Source: Desulfobacterales bacterium
GTDB lineage: Bacteria; Desulfobacterota; Desulfobacteria; Desulfobacterales; Desulfobacteraceae
Direction of reading: 5' to 3'
DNA length: 11,923 nt
NCBI GenBank assembly: GCA_022361535.1
Contig: JAKSAU010001064.1
Location: 1 to 11,923, forward strand
Program-made: the position numbers and the translations under genes
In this document: piece by piece, positions 1 through 5,786 of the stretch
Position numbering within the stretch: the stretch's first letter is position 1
Layout: each line of letters starts with the position of its first letter
The notes under the pieces: model-generated
What the model was told of the DNA's origin: nothing
The model's input: the letters and a program-made list of their open reading frames with translations, nothing else
Database searches by the model: none

Positions 1-839
1 CAAATGCAGGCCTGGCCTGTATTTAAAAACTTGACCAAAGAAAGGCCTTTGGCTGCAAGAACCGGGTTGGCGTCTTTACAAACAATAAAAGGGGCGTGCC
101 CACCAAGTTCTAAAGATACACGCATCATTGATGAGGCTGCCTCACGAGCCAGCATTTTACCGACGGGTGTAGATCCGGTAAAGGTTAGTTTTGCAATCCG
201 TTTATCCGTTGTAAAGACATCTCCGACAGGCTTTGGATCCTTTGCTGACACCAAATTGACCACACCGGAGGGGATACCGGCTTGTTCTACCAGTTTCAAC
301 ATCTCAACGGCACACAAGGGCGTATCTTCGGCCGGTTTCATTACAATGGTGCACCCGGCAGCCAAAGACGGGGCCATTTTCCGGGTGATCATGGATACCG
401 GGTAATTCCAGGGGGTGATGGCAGCCACCACACCGACAGGCTGCCTGGCCACTAAAAACCTTTGATCGCTTCGGGCTGACGGGATGGTCCTGCCGTATAT
501 CCGTTTTGCCTCTTCAGCAAACCAGAGTAAAAAATCAGCGCCATATCTGACCTCATTGCGGGCAGCCTGAATAGGCTTGCCCTGCTCTTGGGTCATCACT
601 TTGGCCAGGTGTTCATGATTTTCCATCATGAGCCCATGCAGTTTATATAAAAAGGAAGCCCTTTCATAAGCCGTTGTTTTTGACCAGAAAGAGAATGCAC
701 CATAGGCTGCCTCAACGGCAGCAAGCGCATCTTCCCTGCCCCCGTCAGGGACGTGGTCGATGAGTTTTCCGTCAGCGGGATTAGATACTTCAAACGTTTT
801 ACCACTCTTTGCCGCTACCCATTTACCGTTAATGAACAT
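1..839 (-). CDS. Aldehyde dehydrogenase, succinate-semialdehyde dehydrogenase-like (partial, 3' end outside window)
   Basis: NAD(P)-dependent aldehyde dehydrogenase that oxidises an aldehyde to its acid in the cytoplasm. 279 complete codons are present; the gene leaves the window on the left, so about 40% of a usual 480-residue protein is missing. Visible motifs are ITPWNYP (Asn145, oxyanion hole), MITRK (Arg153), FTGSTPVGK (Rossmann turn), LELGG (Glu244, general base) and NTGQAC (Cys278, nucleophile). The Glu-Cys spacing of 34 equals that of E. coli GabD. ATG at 837-839 follows a good ribosome site (AAAGGGGGAAA on the minus strand). Odd point: the residue six before the catalytic Cys is Leu, where true SSADHs have a carboxylate-binding Arg, so the substrate may differ. 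It diverges from the copper operon and shows no functional link to it. The family is certain; the substrate is not. Confidence 0.93.
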   Translation of the reverse strand, partial: MFINGKWVAAKSGKTFEVSNPADGKLIDHVPDGGREDALAAVEAAYGAFSFWSKTTAYERASFLYKLHGLMMENHEHLAKVMTQEQGKPIQAARNEVRYGADFLLWFAEEAKRIYGRTIPSARSDQRFLVARQPVGVVAAITPWNYPVSMITRKMAPSLAAGCTIVMKPAEDTPLCAVEMLKLVEQAGIPSGVVNLVSAKDPKPVGDVFTTDKRIAKLTFTGSTPVGKMLAREAASSMMRVSLELGGHAPFIVCKDANPVLAAKGLSLVKFLNTGQACI

Positions 840-1008
840 TTGGTTTCCCCCTTTGTTTTCTGGCCTTTGAAGTTACTGCTATGTATATGGAACCCTGGAA
901 CGTCTCACCACAGGTCAGGTATCCGATGTGGTTATTTTTATTGTTCAACTATACAGCCAAACCAACACAAAAAAAACAGGCAGGCCAAACTTTTTCCCTA
1001 TCATAATA

Positions 1009-1036
1009 TTGACAGTCCAGAATTTGGTTTTAATTT
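1009..1036 (+). promoter_or_regulatory. Probable sigma-70 promoter of the csoR-copZ-copA operon
   Basis: A perfect -35 hexamer TTGACA lies at 1009-1014. A weak -10 candidate TAATTT at 1031-1036 follows after a 16-base spacer. Transcription would begin at about 1043, inside the palindromic operator at 1041-1057. That position fits repression by blocking polymerase. The -10 assignment is uncertain because it matches the consensus at only three of six bases. Confidence 0.55.
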
Positions 1037-1040
1037 TCTT

Positions 1041-1057
1041 ATACCCTACCGGGGTAT
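1041..1057 (+). promoter_or_regulatory. CsoR-type copper operator (GC-tract palindrome)
   Basis: The sequence ATACCC-TACCG-GGGTAT is a perfect 6-bp inverted repeat around a 5-base centre, set in AT-rich flanks. Known CsoR/RcnR-family operators have this form: a G/C tract with A/T-rich inverted flanks, as in the copZA operator of Bacillus subtilis. It sits just downstream of the proposed promoter and about 30 bases before csoR, so autoregulation of the whole copper operon is the natural reading. Binding is inferred, not shown. Confidence 0.72.
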
Positions 1058-1088
1058 GGTAAAAAACATAAAAAGGGGCATATGGCAG

Positions 1089-1361
1089 ATGATCAATGAG
1101 GAAATAAAAAAAGAGGCTGCAACCCGGTTAAAAAGAATTGAGGGGCAGATCAGGGGAATCAGCAAAATGGTTGATAATGAAAAATACTGCATTGATATAA
1201 TCAACCAGATCGCGGCAGCTGCAAACGCCCTTAACGGGGTGTCAAAAATTATTATGAAACGTCATGTAGAATCCTGTGTTACTTCCGCCATCCAGAAAGG
1301 TGAAGGACAGGAAAAGATAAATGAACTCATTGAGACCGTATACAAATATGGCAGAAAGTAA
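1089..1361 (+). CDS. csoR: Copper-sensing transcriptional repressor, CsoR family
   Basis: A 90-residue all-helical DUF156/CsoR-family repressor. These proteins form tetramers, bind an operator when apo and let go on binding Cu(I). All key residues are visible: Cys34, His59 and Cys63 form the C-H-C Cu(I) site, and Tyr33 and Glu79 sit where M. tuberculosis CsoR has the allosteric Tyr35 and Glu81 (constant offset of two). The N-terminal RLKRIEGQIRG signature is intact. The start at 1089 gives the usual family length and has GGGG about 10 bases upstream. The reading frame stays open to 753, but that extension runs antisense to the dehydrogenase gene and across the operator, so it is rejected. An in-frame ATG at 1056 would add 11 residues and is less likely. 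First gene of the copper operon; copZ begins 11 bases after its stop. The C-H-C set argues for copper over nickel (RcnR), formaldehyde (FrmR) or persulfide (CstR) sensing. Confidence 0.93.
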   Translation: MINEEIKKEAATRLKRIEGQIRGISKMVDNEKYCIDIINQIAAAANALNGVSKIIMKRHVESCVTSAIQKGEGQEKINELIETVYKYGRK

Positions 1362-1372
1362 GGAGAATAACC

Positions 1373-1573
1373 ATGAAAAAAAATCTGAGTGTTGAAGGCA
1401 TGTCATGCCAGCATTGTGTGGGAAGGGTTAAAAAGTATTTGGAAACTGTAGGAACGGATGTTCATGTGGACCTGGAAGGAAAAAAAGCCGAGTTCAACGC
1501 AGAACAGGATTTGGACATGGAGAAAATTGTTAAGGATATCTCCGCCTTTGGATTTACGGTAAAAGAGATGTAA
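1373..1573 (+). CDS. copZ: Copper chaperone CopZ-like, single HMA domain
   Basis: A 66-residue protein that is a single heavy-metal-associated domain with the ferredoxin-like beta-alpha-beta-beta-alpha-beta pattern. The Cu(I) site GMSCQHC places ligands at Cys12 and Cys15. Proteins of this kind carry Cu(I) in the cytoplasm and pass it to the ATPase or to the repressor. A strong ribosome site (AAGGAGAA) lies about 6 bases before the ATG, much better than that of copA downstream, so this protein is probably made in greater amount. It lies 11 bases after csoR and 103 bases before copA, under the same predicted operator. Its CQHC motif matches the first metal-binding domain of the neighbouring CopA. 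Confidence 0.92.
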   Translation: MKKNLSVEGMSCQHCVGRVKKYLETVGTDVHVDLEGKKAEFNAEQDLDMEKIVKDISAFGFTVKEM

Positions 1574-1676
1574 CCGCACCATGACCTCCTGCTACAGACT
1601 GTAAACCACGATATACGGATTTTTTGGACAGGCAGATGCAGCACCTTTAAAGGACAATGTTATAAAGAGAAAAAAA

Positions 1677-4151
1677 ATGAACGGTTCCCATGAGATTAAA
1701 GTTTACGGCATGATGTGCCAGCATTGCGAACGCGCCGTTACAATGGCCCTTGAAAAGTTTGACGGCGTTACCAATGTAAAAGCGTCCTTTGAAAGAGAGT
1801 TGGTTAGCATGGACCTGGCTGTAGAGCATACCAACTTGGAAGATCTTAAGGCAGCCATAGTTGAAGAAGGGTACTCTCTATTTCCCCAGAAAGACGAATC
1901 AGAGTCCTCAGTTGCGCCTGAGCCAGAAAAGTCTGAAGTAAAAACAGACCCCCAAAAGCTTTGCGATATTTCTTTTAATATCCAGGGCATGCATTGCGCC
2001 AACTGCTCTTTGGCCATTGAAAAAGCCTTCAACAAGACTGAGGGGGTGCAAACCACTGCCATCAACCTGCCCCTTGAAAAAGGGTTTGTGACTTATGATC
2101 CCAATGTGCTTGATGAAAAAGGCATTCTTGATGTTGTTAAAGATGCAGGATACAGCGCGACCTTAGAGCAAGGAAATGACGTTGCACAAGGAGGCAAAGA
2201 AAAGTTCCGGTTTTTATTTGCCTTAGGGATTACAGTACCCATGATGGGCATCATGCACCTTGGCCTTTTTGATATGGCAACCACCAATATCATCATGTGC
2301 GCGATGGCCTCTCTGGTCCAGTTTGTATCCGGACGTGCTTTCTATGAAGGCGCTTATTATTCTTTAAAAAACCATATGGCAAACATGGATGTCCTTATCT
2401 CTTTGGGGATATCAGCAGCCTATTTTTACAGCCTGTTTTCACTCGTCTTCCTTGATCCTGCAAAACCGGTCTTTTTTGATAGTTCCGCCATGCTTATCAC
2501 CTTTATTTTAATCGGAAAAATGCTTGAGGCCAATGCCAAGGGTAAAACCGGGGCAGCCTTAAAAGAACTGCTTGCTTTAAATGCTGATACGGCAAGGATC
2601 ATAAAAGACGGCAAAGAAGAAATACGTGATGCATCCATGGTTGAAAAAGGTGATCTGGTCAGGGTGCTGGCCGGGGAAAAAATCCCGGTAGACGGGGATG
2701 TATTGGAAGGGGAAACCCAGGTGGACGAGTCCATGCTGACAGGAGAATCTTTCCCCGTTCCAAAATCAGTGGGACAGCAGGTTACCGGGGCCACCATCAA
2801 CTTGTCCGGAACTATTTTAGTTCAAACCACCCGGACAGGAAACGATACCGTACTGGCCGGTATCATTAAAATGGTGGAAGATGCCCAGGCTGATAAAGCC
2901 CCTATCCAGCGGCTGGCAGATATGGCTTCCAATGTTTTTGTCCCGATTGTCGTAGGAATTGCACTTTCCACTTTTCTTTACTGGTACCTGTTTGCCGGGC
3001 TGGCCGGACACATCCCAAGCACCCCGTTTTTATTTGCCTTTGAGCTAATGATTGCTGTTCTTGTTATTGCCTGCCCCTGTGCTCTGGGACTTGCTACGCC
3101 AACGGCTATCATGGTGGGCAGCGGCGTAGGCCTTAGCCGGGGCATTTTGTTCAAGAAAGGCTCTGTCCTGGAAAACATTTCCCGCCTGGATATGGTGCTC
3201 TTTGACAAGACCGGCACCCTAACCCGGGGAAAGCCGGAAGTAACCGGGGTATATCCGACCCAGGGTGTGTCGCCGGAAAAACTGCTCACCCTAGCAGCCA
3301 GTGCCGAGGCCAATTCTTCCCACCCCCTTGCACCTGCTGTGGTTGCTGCAGCAAAAGAACAACACATTGTTCCTAAAAAAACGGCCCGCTCACATGAAAT
3401 ATCCGGGCAGGGTATTGAATGTGAGCTTGACGGCCAATCTATTAAGGCAGGCAACATGAAGCTTGTCAAGACCGATCAAATCCCTGAGGATATTTTGGTC
3501 AAGGGCGAAGCGCTTTCACAGGAAGGCAAAACCCTTGTCTATATCAGCCTGGATAGCCATGTAAAAGGCGTTATCGCCCTTGCAGATGTAATCAAATCCG
3601 ACGCAAAAGAGGCAATCCGCAGGCTCCATAAGGCAGGGATAAAAACAGCCCTTATTTCAGGTGATAACCGCGCCGCAGCACAATGGGCTGCCAAAGAAGC
3701 GGGTATTACACAGGTAGAAGCTGAGGTCATGCCGGAGGACAAGATTAATACAGTCAAACAATGGCAGGCAAAGGGGCTTAAAGTGGCCATGGTTGGCGAC
3801 GGGATTAACGATGCCCCTGCCCTTGCACAGGCAGATATCGGTATTGCCATTGGATCAGGTACAGATGTGGCCAAAGAAACAGGTGAAGTCGTATTGGTAA
3901 AAAACAGCCTGATGGATGTGGAGCGGGCAATCCGTTTAGGTAAAAAGACCTTGCTGACCATCAAGCAGAATTTCTTCTGGGCCTTTATTTACAATATACT
4001 CATGATTCCAATAGCAGCCGGATTGCTCTATCCCTGGTACGGTCTGACCCTGAAACCGGAGTTTGCGAGCATTGCCATGTGGTTTTCATCCCTTTCTGTG
4101 GTGGGAAACTCCCTGCTTCTCAAACGATTTGCCACAAAACTGGAAGACTGA
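1677..4151 (+). CDS. copA: Cu(I)-exporting P1B-type ATPase CopA
   Basis: An 824-residue inner-membrane pump that uses ATP to export Cu(I) from the cytoplasm. Domains in order: HMA1 (about 7-72, Cys14 and Cys17 in GMMCQHC), a charged linker, HMA2 (about 98-163, Cys107 and Cys110 in GMHCANC), four membrane helices, the actuator domain with TGES at 355-358, the transmembrane CPC site at 466-468, the phosphorylation motif DKTGT (Asp510), the His-Pro pair of the N domain at 549-550, GDGIND at 707-712, and the last two helices. Those helices carry Tyr772-Asn773 and MWFSS at 801-805, both signatures of Cu(I) specificity. All catalytic residues are intact. The ribosome site is weak: an A-rich tract with AAAGAG before the ATG. 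The start is kept because it opens directly into HMA1. It is the last gene of the csoR-copZ-copA operon. Silver export is possible as a side activity. Confidence 0.97.
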   Translation: MNGSHEIKVYGMMCQHCERAVTMALEKFDGVTNVKASFERELVSMDLAVEHTNLEDLKAAIVEEGYSLFPQKDESESSVAPEPEKSEVKTDPQKLCDISFNIQGMHCANCSLAIEKAFNKTEGVQTTAINLPLEKGFVTYDPNVLDEKGILDVVKDAGYSATLEQGNDVAQGGKEKFRFLFALGITVPMMGIMHLGLFDMATTNIIMCAMASLVQFVSGRAFYEGAYYSLKNHMANMDVLISLGISAAYFYSLFSLVFLDPAKPVFFDSSAMLITFILIGKMLEANAKGKTGAALKELLALNADTARIIKDGKEEIRDASMVEKGDLVRVLAGEKIPVDGDVLEGETQVDESMLTGESFPVPKSVGQQVTGATINLSGTILVQTTRTGNDTVLAGIIKMVEDAQADKAPIQRLADMASNVFVPIVVGIALSTFLYWYLFAGLAGHIPSTPFLFAFELMIAVLVIACPCALGLATPTAIMVGSGVGLSRGILFKKGSVLENISRLDMVLFDKTGTLTRGKPEVTGVYPTQGVSPEKLLTLAASAEANSSHPLAPAVVAAAKEQHIVPKKTARSHEISGQGIECELDGQSIKAGNMKLVKTDQIPEDILVKGEALSQEGKTLVYISLDSHVKGVIALADVIKSDAKEAIRRLHKAGIKTALISGDNRAAAQWAAKEAGITQVEAEVMPEDKINTVKQWQAKGLKVAMVGDGINDAPALAQADIGIAIGSGTDVAKETGEVVLVKNSLMDVERAIRLGKKTLLTIKQNFFWAFIYNILMIPIAAGLLYPWYGLTLKPEFASIAMWFSSLSVVGNSLLLKRFATKLED

Positions 4152-4177
4152 TCCAGATCTAAATCCCATCTGAGAAT

Positions 4178-4210
4178 CAAGCAAAAAAACACGTTTTCAA
4201 ACGTTGCTTG
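4178..4210 (-). terminator. Probable intrinsic terminator of the minus-strand pair, possibly bidirectional
   Basis: Read on the minus strand just past the stop at 4212, an inner hairpin ACGTT-TGAA-AACGT (4191-4204) is followed by G and then seven T. An outer arm pair CAAGCAA (4178-4184) and TTGCTTG (4204-4210) could enclose it. The T tract favours termination of the minus-strand genes. For copA, coming from the other side, only TTT follows the outer stem, so its terminator is less certain. The stem is short and AT-rich. Confidence 0.5.
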
Positions 4211-4211
4211 T

Positions 4212-4667
4212 TTACCCGGACTGTTTTCCTGTCATTTTTGAAATCTTAACTCGGATGACGGCGGTTCTGGCCAGATTCTCTTTGGGGAACTCAAACGTTC
4301 GCCCTGAATATTGGGCCATGATACAAGTCAACGCCTGCTGCTTTTCATCATTCGTTTTCAGCAGTTCCGCCACACCGTCACCAATCACACTGGAAAAGGC
4401 AGCTCCCCATTCACACGCCACTTTATTTTTGACCAGTTTTTCCATATTGTCGAACTCAAAGCAGACCTTTGGGTTGTCTGCCAGGATATCCAGCTTCCTT
4501 CCTTGGGCGGCAGAGTGAAAATACAGATATGGATAATCATAACCAAAATTCAAAGGCACCACATAGGGCTGGTCTTTGTCAGCCATAGCCAAGCGGCAAA
4601 CACGTGCATCTTTGATAATATTGTCAATGTCAGTTTGATCTTTTATCTCTTTTTCTGCTCTTCGCAC
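4212..4667 (-). CDS. Pyridoxamine 5'-phosphate oxidase-like flavin-binding split-barrel protein (NimA-like)
   Basis: A 151-residue protein of the FMN-binding split-barrel fold, the group containing PNPOx-like and NimA-type proteins. The N-terminal stretch RVCRLAMADKDQPYVVPLNF (22-41) is the typical first strands of the barrel, and FHSAAQGRK (50-58), with His51, is the segment that contacts flavin phosphate in this group. It is probably cytoplasmic and dimeric, and its substrate is unknown. NimA relatives reduce nitroimidazoles, but that role cannot be assigned here. The start is GTG (4665-4667), fixed by an AAAGGAGG ribosome site 7 bases upstream. It overlaps the PHP gene by 25 bases in another frame, so the two are probably cotranscribed and translationally coupled. 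It ends facing copA tail to tail. Confidence 0.82.
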   Translation of the reverse strand: MRRAEKEIKDQTDIDNIIKDARVCRLAMADKDQPYVVPLNFGYDYPYLYFHSAAQGRKLDILADNPKVCFEFDNMEKLVKNKVACEWGAAFSSVIGDGVAELLKTNDEKQQALTCIMAQYSGRTFEFPKENLARTAVIRVKISKMTGKQSG

Positions 4668-5572
4668 TGGACAGCCTCCTTTAGCAGGTTAAATTCAACT
4701 TCACTGATACCGCTTACTCCCTGGGGACGCTCAGATGCATCATGGCAATCTGATCCGCCTGTGATAAGCAAACTATGTTTTTGAGCCCAGGTTAAAAGCA
4801 GCTCCTGATGTTCATCGGTATGGCCGGGGTAGTAGACTTCAAGCCCCTGAACCCCTGCATCCAGGAATTCCGGCAGCAAGGTTTCTACGGTTTCAACAGG
4901 GGGGAGCACTTCCTTGTAGTGGCCCTCACCTGGAAATGATCCTGCAGCAGGATGAGCCAATACCGCTACAACCGGTTCACTTTTAATAAAGTTTGCCACA
5001 TCACCCAGATCAACTCCTGACGGCAGGTAGGCCGGGCTGTCATTTCCGATGATTTTGTTGATGGTTTCCTTATTCTCAATGCCGAACCGTTCGGACAAGG
5101 CCAGGGCAAAATGCCGACGTGAGGCATTGTCTGCATATACGGCAATGTCCTCAAATGTAAGATTTCGGCTCAAAAGTGGCGATGTACCGCCAGGTCCGAA
5201 GATCTCATTTATCTTTTTTATTCTGGCGCGAACGAGCCCCTCTCCCCGGCCACCGGCAAGAAGAGCCCGGAACCTGCGGCAGAACCCTTCGTCTTTTAGC
5301 AGGCCTTTTGAAAAATAGGTCAGTACATGAAGGGTGCCTGTAAAAAAAGATCTTTTGAACCGAACTGAAATTTCTACCCCCGGCAATATTTGCACCCCGT
5401 ATTTCTCACCGGCTGCAAGGGCTGCCTCTACCCCGTCAAAGGTATCATGATCGGTAACGCCCAATACCCGAATCCCCTTTTCCTTGGCCCCGGCCACAAG
5501 ACGCTCTGAAGAGAAATCCCCATCAGATGCACGGGTATGATTGTGTAAATCCGCAAATATTTTACCATTCAT
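4643..5572 (-). CDS. PHP-domain phosphoesterase, RNase AM/YciV-like
   Basis: A 309-residue metal-dependent phosphoesterase of the PHP family. Metal-ligand motifs in order: DLHNHT (His10, His12) with SDG at 16-18, TDHDT (Asp41, His42), PGVEIS (Glu67), LHVLTYF (His82), LAHP (His207) and GSDCHD (Asp275, His277). The layout and length fit the YciV group. The E. coli member, RNase AM (Rnm), trims RNA 5' ends and acts on 3',5'-bisphosphonucleotides (pAp). The family is clear, but the exact substrate is inferred. It has no signal peptide, so it acts in the cytoplasm. The ATG at 5570-5572 follows AAGGAAA on the minus strand. The gene is transcribed from the AT-rich region shared with the PEP carboxykinase gene, and its last 25 bases overlap the next gene. 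Other PHP subgroups, such as histidinol phosphatase or polymerase-associated PHP, fit the motif set less well. Confidence 0.88.
   Translation of the reverse strand: MNGKIFADLHNHTRASDGDFSSERLVAGAKEKGIRVLGVTDHDTFDGVEAALAAGEKYGVQILPGVEISVRFKRSFFTGTLHVLTYFSKGLLKDEGFCRRFRALLAGGRGEGLVRARIKKINEIFGPGGTSPLLSRNLTFEDIAVYADNASRRHFALALSERFGIENKETINKIIGNDSPAYLPSGVDLGDVANFIKSEPVVAVLAHPAAGSFPGEGHYKEVLPPVETVETLLPEFLDAGVQGLEVYYPGHTDEHQELLLTWAQKHSLLITGGSDCHDASERPQGVSGISEVEFNLLKEAVQCEEQKKR
4675..4682 (-). promoter_or_regulatory. Internal ribosome binding site deciding the GTG start at 4667
   Basis: The minus strand reads AAAGGAGG, a near-perfect Shine-Dalgarno sequence, within the last codons of the PHP gene. 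A 7-base spacer leads to GTG. No ATG is placed equally well, so GTG is taken as the start of the split-barrel protein. Confidence 0.8.
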
Positions 5573-5786
5573 TGAAAAATTTCCTTATTTTTAAAAAGTC
5601 ATTTTTATATCGGTTTGTTTTTATACAATTTCCCGTTCAATAAATAAATTTCTTTTTTTCATTATTTTGTAAGAATCCATTTGATTTTTATTGATTAAAT
5701 GTTAGAAGGAAATTCTATTAACGATCCGATTTTTAATCACTTAAATGAAGGTTAACTTTAGATATTTTAATACTGGATATTAAAAA
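5573..5786. promoter_or_regulatory. AT-rich divergent promoter region between the PHP and PEP carboxykinase genes
   Basis: 214 bases, strongly AT-rich, with no open frame of note. It must hold promoters for both divergent genes. For the PEPCK direction, TTGATT (5691-5696) and TCTATT (5714-5719) are 17 bases apart, each matching consensus at four of six bases. Three short dyads lie here: TAGAA-GGAAA-TTCTA (5703-5717), TTTAA-TCAC-TTAAA (5732-5745) and the near-palindrome AAGGTTAACTTT (5748-5759). In such AT-rich DNA some of these are expected by chance. I could not choose a convincing promoter for the PHP side. Confidence 0.5.

Noticed and set aside
840..1008. Search for a regulator gene or strong repeat between the dehydrogenase and the copper promoter
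   Set aside because: No open frame with a ribosome site and no clear dyad was found. It must carry the dehydrogenase promoter, but I could not pick hexamers with confidence.
753..1088. N-terminal extension of the csoR reading frame by over 100 codons
   Set aside because: It lies antisense to the dehydrogenase gene, crosses its start, the promoter and the operator palindrome, and has no CsoR-family content. The family length fits the start at 1089.
1948..1985. Slippery-looking run CCCCCAAAAG between the two metal-binding domains of copA, resembling the E. coli copA frameshift site that makes a chaperone
   Set aside because: The phase is wrong for a tandem -1 slip (zero-frame codons are CCC CAA AAG), and a separate copZ gene is present, so no need for frameshifting is seen. 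A -1 stop does follow within nine codons, but that is common by chance.
3243..3252. ACCGGGGTAT half-site match to the CsoR operator inside copA
   Set aside because: Only one arm is present, with no inverted partner, and it lies deep within conserved coding sequence.
4966..5318. Open frames on both strands within the PHP gene
   Set aside because: They are frame shadows of a well-supported PHP-domain gene and show no family features or ribosome sites.
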